Shown here in pieces: positions 24,299 through 33,514 of a stretch of 64,000 nucleotides of DNA. Source of the stretch: Hyalangium ruber (GTDB taxonomy: Bacteria; Myxococcota; Myxococcia; Myxococcales; Myxococcaceae); the NCBI RefSeq assembly GCF_034259325.1, contig NZ_JAXIVS010000026.1, positions 1 to 64,000 on the forward strand. Direction: 5' to 3'. Within the stretch, counting starts at the first letter, position 1, and every line of letters begins with the position of its first letter. The notes under the pieces were generated by a model. The model was not told where the DNA came from and ran no database searches. It saw only the letters and a list, made by a program, of their open reading frames with translations. The translations under genes were made by a program, and so were the position numbers.

Positions 24299-25057
24299 TC
24301 AGCGCCGCTTGTTGAGGATGATGGGCAGGTGGACGGCGTCGTCCTTGTAATCCAGGCACAGGGCGTACATGCAGATATTGATGCCCGTGCGGATGGCCAG
24401 CTCCCGCTGGGGCTCGCCCCCAGGAGACACGTCGAACTCGTAATCCCCGGTCTCCGTGCGGCTCCAGGCGCCGGCCAGGTCGTTCTGCGAGTACATCACC
24501 GCCGCGCGCTTGCCCAGCGTACACGCCATCAGGTGTGGCTTGTTGAGCAGCCGCCCCGGCGCCGCGTCCAGCAGGAAGAAGGACTTGAAGACCACGTGGG
24601 TGGAGGGCACCACCGCCAGCGGGTTCTGCGGCAGCACCCGCTCCATCTCCCGGCGGAAGCTCCTGTCGAAGCCGTCCCCATCGCTGCCGTCGTTGGCGTC
24701 GGCCAGCAGGAAGCCCCCAAAGGTGAGGTAGCGCCGGAGGTTCTCCACCTCCGCGCCCGTGAAGGCCGGGAACTCGCCCTCCCCGCCCAGGTAGAGGAAG
24801 GGGTACTCGAAGATCTCCGGGCTGCTGAGCATCACCGCCCGCGCGTCCGGCAGCACCTCCACGGAGGTGCGCTTCTGCATCTCCCAGGCGATCCGCCGCA
24901 GGCCGCCCAGGCGCGCGTCCCACCGGCCCCCGTGGCGGACCACCGCGGGGATGAAGCGGCTCTTCTCGCCAAAGGCCGAGGCCCGGTGCGACAGGAAGGG
25001 GACCAGCGCGGCCGTGCCGAGCAGGAGATTTCGACGGGTAACGCGCCGCGTGCTCAT
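24299..25057 (-). CDS. DUF4159 family protein with Tat signal
   Basis: A 252-aa protein. The N-terminus (TRRVTRRNLLLGTAALVPFL) has a twin-arginine-like signal, so it is probably exported folded. The body matches DUF4159: EYPFLYLGGEGEF, FGGFLLADANDGSDGDGF and a C-terminal NICMYALCLDYKDDAVHLP. This family usually sits with MoxR, DUF58 and BatA/VWA genes, and here the VWA gene follows directly. A divergent gene starts 57 bp upstream. TATATAG is found about a dozen bases ahead of the ATG, and no Shine-Dalgarno is visible, so the transcript may be near-leaderless. Confidence 0.75.
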   Translation of the reverse strand: MSTRRVTRRNLLLGTAALVPFLSHRASAFGEKSRFIPAVVRHGGRWDARLGGLRRIAWEMQKRTSVEVLPDARAVMLSSPEIFEYPFLYLGGEGEFPAFTGAEVENLRRYLTFGGFLLADANDGSDGDGFDRSFRREMERVLPQNPLAVVPSTHVVFKSFFLLDAAPGRLLNKPHLMACTLGKRAAVMYSQNDLAGAWSRTETGDYEFDVSPGGEPQRELAIRTGINICMYALCLDYKDDAVHLPIILNKRR

Positions 25058-25114
25058 AGGAGGCTTCTATATACCGTCGACGCGTCGTTGCATTCCCCGC
25101 TATAGAGGCCCCTC

Positions 25115-25375
25115 ATGGCGAAAGGCGGACAAACGCCGAAGGATCCGGCCTCTCCGGAAATGCTCGCGGCCTGGAGGCAGATGGAGGCCGGAGACGTGGC
25201 CGGCGCCCGCCGGGAGGCCCGTCGCATCCTCGCCACTCAACCGAGCCCCGAGGACCGCGCCCAGGCCGAGGAGCTGCTGCGCCGCACCCAGACTCCACTT
25301 CCCGTGTATGGCTTCGCCGTGCTGGTGCTGGCCATCCTCGGGCTTCTCGTCGCGCTGGCGCTCTCGCGCTATTAA
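25115..25375 (+). CDS. Small membrane protein with TPR-like N-terminus
   Basis: An 86-aa protein. Residues 15-55 (MLAAWRQMEAGDVAGARREA) look like one or two TPR-like helices facing the cytoplasm; residues 62-83 (VYGFAVLVLAILGLLVALAL) form a transmembrane anchor. A TATAGA box ends about eight bases before the ATG. The next gene begins nine bases after the stop, so the two share an operon. Function unknown. Confidence 0.65.
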   Translation: MAKGGQTPKDPASPEMLAAWRQMEAGDVAGARREARRILATQPSPEDRAQAEELLRRTQTPLPVYGFAVLVLAILGLLVALALSRY

Positions 25376-25384
25376 GGAGACGCC

Positions 25385-26092
25385 GTGGAAGGTCTCATCC
25401 AAGCCCTCAAGGCCTATCAGTCCTTCAACCCCCAGGGCTGGGTGGCCATCTACCGCCTCCTGCCCATGTGGGCGGGCATCGTGTGCTGTGTGCTGGGCCT
25501 CTCCCTGCTGCTGTTCGGCGGCGGGCGCTTCTTCCGGGTGGTGTCCGGCCCCGTGGGCGCCCTCATGGGGCTGATGTGGACGCCCGTCATCGCCGCCCGC
25601 TTCGGCCTGGCGGAGATAGACCCGCGCGCCCCCACCGTGGTGGCCACCATGCTGGCCATCGTGGGCTTCGTCGTCCCGCCGGCCATCACCTTCCTGGGCG
25701 TGGGCATCCCGCTCGGGCTGGCCGCCGGGCAACTGGCCGGGCCCTCGGACTTCATGCTCGGCTTCGCCCCCGCCCTCATCATCGGCGGCCTGGTGGGCGC
25801 CATCCTCCACCGATTCGTGGGGGCCATCGTGGCTTCCATCGTCGGCGCCTGGATTCTCGTCATCGGCGCCCTGGCGGCGCTGCACCAGTTCGGCGGGCTG
25901 GTGGAGACCATGGCCAGCCAGCCCTGGGGCGTCATCATCGCCGCGGGCCTGTTCGCCCTGGCCGGCAGTGTCTACCAGATCGCCGTGCGCCCCTCTCCCG
26001 AGGAGATGGAGAAGATGCGCGCCCAGAAGGAGCGCCTGAGGCTGCGCAAGGCCGAGGAGAAGGCGCTCGAGAAGCGTTGGGGCGTCAAGTAG
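25385..26092 (+). CDS. Multi-pass membrane protein of unknown function
   Basis: A 235-aa protein with GTG start preceded by AAGGAGA. About six to seven transmembrane segments are visible (MWAGIVCCVLGLSLLLFGGG; TVVATMLAIVGFVVPPAITF; IIGGLVGAILHRFVGAIVAS; IVGAWILVIGALAAL; WGVIIAAGLFALAGSVY). The C-terminus is a charged cytoplasmic helix rich in Lys/Glu. It follows the small TPR-like membrane protein by nine bases. No family name is certain. Confidence 0.7.
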   Translation: MEGLIQALKAYQSFNPQGWVAIYRLLPMWAGIVCCVLGLSLLLFGGGRFFRVVSGPVGALMGLMWTPVIAARFGLAEIDPRAPTVVATMLAIVGFVVPPAITFLGVGIPLGLAAGQLAGPSDFMLGFAPALIIGGLVGAILHRFVGAIVASIVGAWILVIGALAALHQFGGLVETMASQPWGVIIAAGLFALAGSVYQIAVRPSPEEMEKMRAQKERLRLRKAEEKALEKRWGVK

Positions 26093-26169
26093 TCGGCATG
26101 CTTTACGTGCCGCGGTGCGGCGCGTAGAGTCCGCGCCCTTTCCCCCTCCAGGAAACACCACCGACGGCG

Positions 26170-27660
26170 ATGGGTAAGGCCAAGCGCAAGGAGAAGGCAA
26201 AGGCGAAGCAGGCGCGCGAGGAGAGTCCCCCCAGCGCCGAGAGCTCGCCAGAGGCGGCGCCAGCCGTCAGCGAGACGGCGCCCACCGCTCCCATGCCCTG
26301 GGTAAAGCCCGAAGGCCTGTCCGGCCGGGGCTGGGCGGTGCTCGTCGTCGTCATCCTGCTGACGCAGCTGCCGCTGCTCCACTACGTGTTCCTGCGCGGC
26401 AAACCCGCCGCCACCGCCCAGGTGCCGTACACCCAGGACTTCTCGGACCCATCCGTGGTGGGGCGTGACTTCCATGCCGTCGGCGCCTACTGGCGCGTGG
26501 TGAATGGCGAGCTGATTGCCCCCACCGTGAAGAACAACCCGCTCTGGCTCCAGGCCCGGTTGCCGGACGACGTGGCCGTCGAGTTCGACGTGCGCTCGGA
26601 TTACCCCGGCGGCGACATCCGCCTGGAGCTGTTCGGCGATGGCTCGGACCCGGGCTCCGGCTACGTGCTGGTGCATGGCGGGTGGAACAACTCCCTGTCG
26701 GTCATCGCCCGCAAGGAGCTCAACGCGCCCTCTCTGCAGTCACTCCAGCGCCAGGCCGCCCGCCTGGCTGAGAACGTAGGGCGGAACGAGGTAGATCTCG
26801 TCAGCGCGGGGCTGTTCAAGCCCGGAACCCAAGTGCGTGTCGAGTCCAACACCCTCCCGGTCCAGGTGCAGCGCACCTACCATTGGCGCGTCGAGCGACG
26901 TGGCTCGCTGCTGCGTTGGAGCATCGATGGTCAGCCCTTCCTCGAGCTGAACGACCCCTTCCCCTTCAAGGGTCCGGGGCATGACCGGCTCGGCCTCTCG
27001 GGCTTCGAGTCCAACCTCGTCTTCGACAACCTGCGCGTCGTGCCGCTGGATGGCTCGCAGCCCACCTTCGTGGCCCCGCCTCCTCCGCCCACTCCCCCGC
27101 CCGGGCCGTTCGCCGACTCCTTCGATCGCGACACGCTGGGAGAGGACTGGAACGCCACCGGCCCCTCGGCGGTGAAGCTGGAGAACGGCGCGCTCACCCT
27201 GCAGCTGACGCACAACCGGCCCGTGTGGCTCAAGCGTCCCATCCCCACCAACGCCACCATCGAGTTCGACGCCTGGACGGACGATCCCGAAGGCGACATC
27301 AAGGTCGAGGCCTGGGGCGACGGCCGGGGCTTCTACGCCGGAGACCTGCGCTTCCAGTACACGGCCAGCGGCTACGTCTTCATCTTCGGCGGCTGGCGCA
27401 ACACCCAGTCGGCCATCGCCCGGCAGAACGAGCACACCCCTGATCGCGCGGTCCGTGACGGCGCGGCCGTGGTGCCCGGCAAGCGTTACCACTTCACCAT
27501 CACCCGCCGTGACGGCTCCATCAGCTGGAGCGTCGACGGCCAGCCCTTCCTCTCCCTCCAAGACCCCTCTCCCCTCGAAGGAGCGCGGAACCAATACTTC
27601 GGGTTCTCGGGTTGGAAGACGAAGGTTCACTTCGACAACTTGAAGATACAGCCGCTGTAG
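26170..27660 (+). CDS. Membrane-anchored protein with two beta-sandwich (DUF1080/LamG-like) domains
   Basis: A 496-aa protein. A short charged cytoplasmic N-terminus (KAKRKEKAKAKQA) is followed by a transmembrane segment near residues 57-77 (WAVLVVVILLTQLPLLHYVF). Two similar domains of about 190 residues follow, separated by a Pro-rich linker (APPPPPTPPPGP). Both contain F.DSFD/FSDPS...W, LxLxxxNNPLWL, VEFDVRSDYPGGDIRLELFG, a GYVxxxGGW block, IARxNEH/KEL, YHWRVERRG..W.IDGQPFLEL and a closing FxNL. This is the concanavalin-like sandwich seen in DUF1080/farnesoic-acid-methyltransferase-like proteins, often carbohydrate-binding. The ligand here is unknown. Confidence 0.7.
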   Translation: MGKAKRKEKAKAKQAREESPPSAESSPEAAPAVSETAPTAPMPWVKPEGLSGRGWAVLVVVILLTQLPLLHYVFLRGKPAATAQVPYTQDFSDPSVVGRDFHAVGAYWRVVNGELIAPTVKNNPLWLQARLPDDVAVEFDVRSDYPGGDIRLELFGDGSDPGSGYVLVHGGWNNSLSVIARKELNAPSLQSLQRQAARLAENVGRNEVDLVSAGLFKPGTQVRVESNTLPVQVQRTYHWRVERRGSLLRWSIDGQPFLELNDPFPFKGPGHDRLGLSGFESNLVFDNLRVVPLDGSQPTFVAPPPPPTPPPGPFADSFDRDTLGEDWNATGPSAVKLENGALTLQLTHNRPVWLKRPIPTNATIEFDAWTDDPEGDIKVEAWGDGRGFYAGDLRFQYTASGYVFIFGGWRNTQSAIARQNEHTPDRAVRDGAAVVPGKRYHFTITRRDGSISWSVDGQPFLSLQDPSPLEGARNQYFGFSGWKTKVHFDNLKIQPL

Positions 27661-27691
27661 CCCCTGGCAGGCGGCCTCGAGGTACAGACAC

Positions 27692-29251
27692 GTGCGCAGA
27701 GTGGGAATCTTCGGCTGGGGCGTCGTTGCTCCCCGATCCAAGGACATCGAGGCGTTCGAGCGGAACCTGGCCTCCACCGAGAGCTGGCTCTCCCCGTTCA
27801 ACGGCTTCGGCCCGGACAACTTCCTGGTGGGGATGCCGGACTTCCACTTCTCCGACTACAAGCCGTGGATCGACGAGCGCTTCCCCGCCAGCCGCTTCTC
27901 CCAGCTGGAGAAGAAGATGGGGCTGCCCACCCAGTACGCCCTGGCGGCCTTCATCCAGTCGCTGCGTCAGAACCCCGGCCTCGAGCAGGAGCTCCAGGCC
28001 CTGGGCATCCAGTCCCATGTCTACGTCGGCACGGGCCTGGGCGACCTGCCCACCATCTATGACATCAGCCTGGATCACCACCGCGCCCAGCGGCGGTGGA
28101 ACCGCTTCTGGTCGGAGCCCTCGCGCAACGCGGCGCTGAGGCAGTGGCTGGAGACGCGCGAGGCGCGCCCGGACATGCCCCCCGCCCCGGAGACGGTCGC
28201 GGAGGCCGATCGCGACATGGCCGAGGAGGCCTGGTGGGAGTACTGGACGGCCCAGTCCCCCGAGCTGCGCGAGTACCTGGGCGAGCTGCGCGAGATTGAA
28301 GGCATGGGCGTGGAGGGCGATGTCGAGTCCGCCAAGCTCGCCGTCATCAAGGAGAAGCGCACCCGCACCGCGAAGCTGCAGAAGAAGTGGAACGCGCCCG
28401 AGCCGCCGTGGAACTCGGTGTCCGCCAACGTGCTGTGGAACATCCACAACGGCCCGGCGGCGCAGGTGTCCATGCTGGGCAAGCTCACCGGCATGACGTT
28501 CGCCCCGGTGGCGGCGTGCTCCTCGTTCGGCTACGGGCTGAAGCTGGCGATGGATGCCATCCAGCGCGGGGATGCCAAGGCCGTGGTGCTGGGGATGACG
28601 GATCCGCCGCCGCACGCGCTCACCGTGGGCGGCTTCTACAACGCGCGCGTGCTCGCCGCCGATGGCACCGTGTCCAAGCCGCTCACCGCCCTGCGCGGCA
28701 CGCACGTGTCGGGCGGCGCGGTGGTGTGGGTGGTGGGAGACCTGGAGCACTTCACCGCCAAGGGCTTCAAGCCGCTGGGCATGGAGCCGGTGGCCGTGGG
28801 CCTCACCGCGGACGCCGACCACATCATCACTCCCTCGAAGGAGGGCCCCACGGCGGCCATCCGCTCGGCGCTCGCCTCCGCGCGCTGCGCGCCCACCGAG
28901 GTGGGCAGCTGGGACCTGCACGCCACCGCCACTCCAGGCGACTTCCTCGAGGTGGAGACGCTGCGCGGGATGATGCCCGAGTCGGTGCTCGTCACCGCGC
29001 GCAAGGGCACCTTCGGCCACGGCATGTCCGCCGGCGGCGGGTGGGAGCTGACGGCCCAGTACCTGGGCTATGCCCGCGGCAAGCTCTTCGCCACCCCGCT
29101 GCAGGAGACGGAGCTGAACAAGGAGATCGGCAAGGTCCACGGCCGCTTCGTCTACAACCGCGAGACGCCGGTGCCCGAGGGCTTCGCCGGCAAGCTCTCC
29201 ATGGGCGTGGGCGGCCTCAACGCCTGCGTCATCTCCCGCTCCTGGCGCTGA
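27692..29251 (+). CDS. Beta-ketoacyl synthase homologue
   Basis: A 519-aa protein with GTG start and GAGGT eight bases upstream. It keeps the KAS I/II catalytic set: Cys in VAACSSFGYGL, His in DLHATATPGDF, and Lys/His in RKGTFGHGMSAGG. Insertions before the active site (Trp-rich helices RRWNRFWSEP, AWWEYWTAQSP) make it longer than standard FabF (about 410 aa). The Cys environment differs from the usual DTACSS, so substrate and acceptor are uncertain. No acyl carrier protein or other fatty acid genes lie nearby. Confidence 0.8.
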   Translation: MRRVGIFGWGVVAPRSKDIEAFERNLASTESWLSPFNGFGPDNFLVGMPDFHFSDYKPWIDERFPASRFSQLEKKMGLPTQYALAAFIQSLRQNPGLEQELQALGIQSHVYVGTGLGDLPTIYDISLDHHRAQRRWNRFWSEPSRNAALRQWLETREARPDMPPAPETVAEADRDMAEEAWWEYWTAQSPELREYLGELREIEGMGVEGDVESAKLAVIKEKRTRTAKLQKKWNAPEPPWNSVSANVLWNIHNGPAAQVSMLGKLTGMTFAPVAACSSFGYGLKLAMDAIQRGDAKAVVLGMTDPPPHALTVGGFYNARVLAADGTVSKPLTALRGTHVSGGAVVWVVGDLEHFTAKGFKPLGMEPVAVGLTADADHIITPSKEGPTAAIRSALASARCAPTEVGSWDLHATATPGDFLEVETLRGMMPESVLVTARKGTFGHGMSAGGGWELTAQYLGYARGKLFATPLQETELNKEIGKVHGRFVYNRETPVPEGFAGKLSMGVGGLNACVISRSWR

Positions 29252-29259
29252 GCGGGCGT

Positions 29260-29826
29260 CTACTTCTTCAGCGGGTAGCGGGCCTGGGCCTCCGCGTCCA
29301 ACGCGGCGGCCGCCTCCGGGTCGATGGCGCGCAGCAGCTCCAGCTCCAACTCCAGGTCCCGGGAGGCCCGATGCTGCGTCTGCGTCATCCCCGTGGTGTT
29401 GCTGTTGGCGGCGTTCGTCAGCGAATCATTGATGGCCCGGGTGCTGTTGTTGCCGGTGCTCGGCGCGTACACCACCGCCGTGGGCTGCGAGGAGGCATCC
29501 GCGCGCATCACCCGCAGCAGCGAGCCCCCACTGCGCAGCACCATCCCCTCGATGAGGTACTTGGTGAACGAGTGGGCCAGCGTGCCGCCCCCGTTCTCCT
29601 TCCACTCCGTCTCCAGCACGAAGCGGTTGGGCACCTCGCGCCACGAGTAGCCCCGCGCCTCCAGCGCCGCCTTCACCGGCGGCCAGATCTCGTACAGGGG
29701 CTTCGCGTACACGTGCTCCGCCGCCCGGTCCCTCAGGAAGTTCTCCCGACGCTGGGCCGCGCTGCACCCCGTCAGCATGACCATGGCCAGCACCACGGTC
29801 CATCCACATCGCTCGAGACGCGGCAT
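29260..29826 (-). CDS. Hypothetical lipoprotein
   Basis: A 188-aa protein from the ATG at 29826. The N-terminus has a basic start, a hydrophobic stretch and a lipobox LTGC. The mature part begins SAAQRRENFLRDRAAEHVY and resembles envelope lipoproteins that carry a short globular domain (EIWPPVKAALEARGYSWREV) and a polar Asn/Thr-rich segment. It ends nine bases from the convergent ketosynthase-like gene and starts 37 bp after the sigma factor gene on the same strand. Function unknown. Confidence 0.65.
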   Translation of the reverse strand: MPRLERCGWTVVLAMVMLTGCSAAQRRENFLRDRAAEHVYAKPLYEIWPPVKAALEARGYSWREVPNRFVLETEWKENGGGTLAHSFTKYLIEGMVLRSGGSLLRVMRADASSQPTAVVYAPSTGNNSTRAINDSLTNAANSNTTGMTQTQHRASRDLELELELLRAIDPEAAAALDAEAQARYPLKK

Positions 29827-29862
29827 ATGGCACCCCCTCTTACGGCGTAACCCCACCGTGGC

Positions 29863-30957
29863 TCAGCCCTTGGGCACGGCCACCAGGTCGAAGTCCGGAA
29901 TGCGCTCGCGCATGAAGTCCCGCATCCGGTTGATGAGCGCCGCTTCGATCTGCCGGGCCCGCTCGCGGCTCACCCCGTACTTGTCCCCGATGTCCTGCAG
30001 GGTGAGCGGCTCGTCGGAGGTGAGCCGGTTCTCGAAGATGAAGCGCTCCTTGCCCTCCAGCGACTGGGCGAACTCGGCCAGCTTCTCGCGGAACAGCTCC
30101 TTGAGCTCCTCGTTGCCCAGGCGCTCCTCGGCCCCCGCCGCGGACGAGGGCAGGAAGCGGTCCGCCCGCGTGCTCTTCGAGTCGTCCCCCAGCGGCGCGT
30201 CGATGGACATCTCGTCGTGCCCCAGCCGCTGGTCCATCTCCACCACGTCCTGCTCGGTGACGTTGAGCCGCTCGGCCAACAGCTTGGGGCTGGGCTCGAA
30301 GCCCTGGGCGACGAGCTTGTCCTGCTCCTGCCGCAGCTTGAAGAAGAGCTTCCGCTGGGCCTCCGTCGTCCCCAGCTTCACCATCTTCCAGTTGTCCATG
30401 ATGTAGCGGAGGATGTACGCGCGAATCCACCACGCGGCGTACGAGCTGAGCTTCACTCCGCGATCGGGGTCGTACTTCTTCACCGCCTGCATCAGCCCGA
30501 TGTTGCCCTCCTGGATGAGGTCCAGCAGGGACAGGGGGTTGCGGTGGTACTCGTGGGCCAGCTTCACCACCAGCCGCAGGTTGGAGGCCACCAGCCGGTA
30601 GGCCGCCTTCACATCCTGGGTCTGCTGGTAGTTCTTGGCGAGCGCGTACTCCTCCTCCCGCGTCAGCAGGGGGTGGCGCGTCACCTCGGCCATGTAGGCC
30701 TGGAGCGGATCCCTCCGGGTAATTCCCGACTCGCCCGCGGGCACCAGCGCGCTCGTGGTGACGGGGGCTTCCACGTCCCCCACCTCGGCCTCCGCCTCGA
30801 CCAGCTCCTCGGGCGCGGGCTCGAGGGCCTCCGGCTCCGCTGCCTCGACTTCCACCTCGGCCTCGGCCTCGGAGGCCTCCGCCTCGGAGGGGGCGCCCGG
30901 CCGCTTCGCACGGGGCCGGGAGGTCGTTCCTTTGGTTCTCTTCCTCCCAATCGCCAT
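29863..30957 (-). CDS. RNA polymerase sigma factor (RpoH/sigma-70 group)
   Basis: A 364-aa protein from ATG 30957, which has GGAG seven bases upstream (the longer frame to 30975 lacks this). The first 80 residues are an acidic low-complexity region (EAEASEAEAEVEVEAAEPEA). Region 1.2 (DPLQAYMAEVTRHPLLT), region 2 (ASNLRLVVKLAHEYHRNP; DLIQEGNIGLMQAVKKYDPD; AAWWIRAYILRYIMDNWKMV), region 3 and region 4 (TLQDIGDKYGVSRERARQIE) follow. The overall layout is that of RpoH-like factors; myxobacteria have several paralogues with an acidic N-terminal extension (SigB/SigC type). I cannot say which. It is divergent from the helicase gene with about 70 bp between starts. Confidence 0.88.
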   Translation of the reverse strand: MAIGRKRTKGTTSRPRAKRPGAPSEAEASEAEAEVEVEAAEPEALEPAPEELVEAEAEVGDVEAPVTTSALVPAGESGITRRDPLQAYMAEVTRHPLLTREEEYALAKNYQQTQDVKAAYRLVASNLRLVVKLAHEYHRNPLSLLDLIQEGNIGLMQAVKKYDPDRGVKLSSYAAWWIRAYILRYIMDNWKMVKLGTTEAQRKLFFKLRQEQDKLVAQGFEPSPKLLAERLNVTEQDVVEMDQRLGHDEMSIDAPLGDDSKSTRADRFLPSSAAGAEERLGNEELKELFREKLAEFAQSLEGKERFIFENRLTSDEPLTLQDIGDKYGVSRERARQIEAALINRMRDFMRERIPDFDLVAVPKG

Positions 30958-31003
30958 GGGGACTCCATACAGCAAAGAAAGTCGAATGTTGCCAGAGGGT
31001 AAT

Positions 31004-31022
31004 GCAGGGGTTATGCCCCTGC
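31004..31022 (+). promoter_or_regulatory. Hairpin at the start of the helicase mRNA
   Basis: GCAGGGG at 31004-31010 pairs perfectly with CCCCTGC at 31016-31022 around a TTATG loop. It ends three bases before the ATG at 31026 and covers any ribosome site for that start. It could control translation of the RNA helicase that follows. It would also fall within the coding part if the upstream ATG at 31002 were used. Confidence 0.4.
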
Positions 31023-31025
31023 TTG

Positions 31026-33467
31026 ATGAGCGACATTCCGCAAGACCCGACCGCGTCAGGCACCCCCGACACCGAAGCTTCGAGCCGTCCCGCCGAGTAC
31101 ATCGCGGACATCAGCTTCGAGGACATGAACCTCTCCGAGCCCATCCGGCGCGCCATCACGGAGCGGGGCTACACCCACCCCACCCCCGTGCAGGCCAAGG
31201 CCTTCAAGCCCGCCATGGAGGGACGGGACCTCATCGTTCGCAGCAAGACGGGCACGGGCAAGACGGCTGCCTTCGGCCTGCCGCTGCTGGAGAAGATTCC
31301 CGCTGACGAGCGCCGGGTTCGCGCCCTCATCCTCTGCCCCACGCGCGAGCTGGCGCTCCAGGTGGCCGACGAGCTGAAGCAGCTCGGCAAGCACAAGGGC
31401 ATCAAGGTCGCGGCCATCTACGGTGGCGCCTCCATGAAGCAGCAGGAGGACGCGCTGGAGGAAGGCACCCCCATCATCGTCGGCACGCCCGGGCGCGTCT
31501 TCGACCACATCAACCGCGGCAACCTCAAGCTCGACGGGTGCGACCACGCGGTGCTGGATGAGGCCGACGAGATGCTCAACCAGGGCTTCTACGAGGAAGT
31601 CACCCGCATCCTCGACCGCCTCCCGAAGAACCGCCAGGTGCTGCTCTTCAGCGCCACGGTGCCCACGGACATCCAGAACCTGATTGCCCGCTACACCACC
31701 AACGCGGAGACGCTGCTGCTCTCGGGCGACGTCTTCACGGTGGAGCACATCCACCACATCCGCTACGACGTGTCGGACGCCTTCCCCAAGCCGCGCAACC
31801 TCATCTACGTGCTGGAGAAGGAAGAGCCCCAGAACGCCATCATCTTCTGCAACACGCGGGACGACACGGCGCTGGTGACGGCGGTGCTCAACCGCAACGG
31901 CTTCGACGCGGACCTGCTCAACGGAGACCTGCCGCAGAAGGAGCGCGAGCGGGTGATGGGCAAGGTGAAGCGCGGCGAGGTGGCCTTCATGGTCGCCACC
32001 GACATCGCCGCCCGCGGCATCGACATCTCCGGGCTGGAGTACGTCATCAACTACTCGCTGCCCGAGGACCCGGCGGTGTACCTGCACCGCGTGGGCCGCA
32101 CCGGCCGCATCGGCAACAAGGGCACCGCCATCAACCTCTTCTCCGGTCGCGAGCTGGCCACCTACACCGTGCTCGAGAAGAAGTACGGCATCAAGTTCGA
32201 GAAGCGTGACATGCCTGCTCCTGAAGAAGCGATGCACCTGTGGACCGAGCGCCACCTGAGGGAGATCCGCGAGGGCGCCTCGGGCAGCGTCTTCGAGGGC
32301 TTCCTCCCGCTGGCCGCTCAGCTCAAGCAGCGCTCGGACGCCGATGACCTGGTGGCCTTCCTGCTCAAGTACTTCTTCAGCCACCTGCGCATGGAGAAGG
32401 TGCAGGCCGCGCAGGAGACCGAGAAGCAGGCCCCGGAGCGCAAGCCCGAGGGCCGGCGCGAGGAGCGCGAGCGTCGGGAAGGCCGCGAGGGCCGCGAGGG
32501 CCGCAAGGAGCGGGGCGAGCGCGGTGAGCGGGGTGAACGCCGAGAGCGCGACCGCGACCGTGACAAGGAGCGTCCTCCGCGCGGTGAGCACGGCGAGCGC
32601 CAGCCGCGTCCTCCCCGTCGGGATGAGCCCCGGCGCCCCGGTGTGTCGCTGGAGGCGGGCCCCGGCGAGGCCAAGCTGTGGGTGAACCTGGGCACCGCGG
32701 ATGGCATGGGCCCGGGCAGCATCGCCACGGCCATGGAGGAGGCGGGCGCGCCGGTGGGCAAGATCGTCCGCGCGGAGCTGCGCCCCACCTTCGGCTACGT
32801 CTTCGTCGCCGAGGAGGACTCCGCCGCCTTCGAGGCCCTCAACGGCAAGCAGCACGGCACCAAGACGCTGCGGGTGGAGAAGAGCCGCCCGCGCAGCGAG
32901 CGCCCAGAGGGAGCCCCCCGCCCCGCGCCCTCGCCCGACGCCGGCCCCGGCGAGGTGAAGCTCTGGGTGAACCTGGGCACGGATGACGGCCTGGACGACG
33001 CGAAGTTCGTCGCGGCGCTGGAAGCCGCGGGTGCTCCGGCTGGCAAGGTGCTCCGGCCCCTGCTGCGGCCCACCTATGGCTATGCCTACGTGGCCGAGAC
33101 CGATGCTCCCGCCTTCGAGACCGTCAACGGCAAGCCGCATGGCGAGAAGGCCCTGAAGATCGAGCGCCACCGCCCTCGTGGCTCCCGCGACGACCGTCGC
33201 CGCGAGCGCAAGGAGGAGGCGCCCGAGGTGCCGGGGCAGACCCGCATGTGGGTCGGCCTGGGCAAGCAGGACGGGCTGGATGACGCCGCTGTCACCGCCG
33301 CGCTCGAGGGGCTCGGCGCTCCGGCGGGCAAGGTGGTCCGCGTGGAGCTGCGCACCACGTACGCCTACGTCTTCGTCGCCGATGAGGACGCCGCCGCCTT
33401 CGAGGCCCTCAACGGCAAGCAGCACGGCGAGAAGGCCCTCAAGATCGAACGGGCGAGGAAGCGGTAA
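31026..33467 (+). CDS. DEAD-box RNA helicase with three DbpA-like RNA-binding domains
   Basis: An 813-aa protein (an ATG at 31002 would add eight residues). The Q motif region (YTHPTPVQ), motif I SKTGTGKT, PTRELALQ, GTPGRV, DEAD (VLDEADEML), SAT, TDIAARGID and HRVGRTGR are all present, so it should be an active ATP-dependent helicase. An Arg/Glu-rich linker follows (about 465-540). Then come three tandem copies of a domain of about 75 residues starting near 547, 643 and 738 (KLWVNLGTADGMG, KLWVNLGTDDGLD, RMWVGLGKQDGLD), each with GKI/GKV and FGYVFVA-type strands. They resemble the DbpA/CsdA RNA-binding domain, usually single. Likely roles are ribosome assembly or cold adaptation. Confidence 0.88.
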   Translation: MSDIPQDPTASGTPDTEASSRPAEYIADISFEDMNLSEPIRRAITERGYTHPTPVQAKAFKPAMEGRDLIVRSKTGTGKTAAFGLPLLEKIPADERRVRALILCPTRELALQVADELKQLGKHKGIKVAAIYGGASMKQQEDALEEGTPIIVGTPGRVFDHINRGNLKLDGCDHAVLDEADEMLNQGFYEEVTRILDRLPKNRQVLLFSATVPTDIQNLIARYTTNAETLLLSGDVFTVEHIHHIRYDVSDAFPKPRNLIYVLEKEEPQNAIIFCNTRDDTALVTAVLNRNGFDADLLNGDLPQKERERVMGKVKRGEVAFMVATDIAARGIDISGLEYVINYSLPEDPAVYLHRVGRTGRIGNKGTAINLFSGRELATYTVLEKKYGIKFEKRDMPAPEEAMHLWTERHLREIREGASGSVFEGFLPLAAQLKQRSDADDLVAFLLKYFFSHLRMEKVQAAQETEKQAPERKPEGRREERERREGREGREGRKERGERGERGERRERDRDRDKERPPRGEHGERQPRPPRRDEPRRPGVSLEAGPGEAKLWVNLGTADGMGPGSIATAMEEAGAPVGKIVRAELRPTFGYVFVAEEDSAAFEALNGKQHGTKTLRVEKSRPRSERPEGAPRPAPSPDAGPGEVKLWVNLGTDDGLDDAKFVAALEAAGAPAGKVLRPLLRPTYGYAYVAETDAPAFETVNGKPHGEKALKIERHRPRGSRDDRRRERKEEAPEVPGQTRMWVGLGKQDGLDDAAVTAALEGLGAPAGKVVRVELRTTYAYVFVADEDAAAFEALNGKQHGEKALKIERARKR

Positions 33468-33514
33468 CCGTCTCGATGTATCGACAGCTCAACCGGGGTG
33501 GGGGCCTGAGCTCC

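Noticed and set aside
27521-29140. 539-codon reverse-strand frame opposite the ketosynthase homologue
   Set aside because: His/Leu/Arg-rich antisense shadow; the forward frame has the Cys-His-His catalytic set.
31056-33425. 789-codon reverse-strand frame opposite the helicase
   Set aside because: The forward strand has every DEAD-box motif; the reverse text is Leu/His/Val-rich and lacks motifs.
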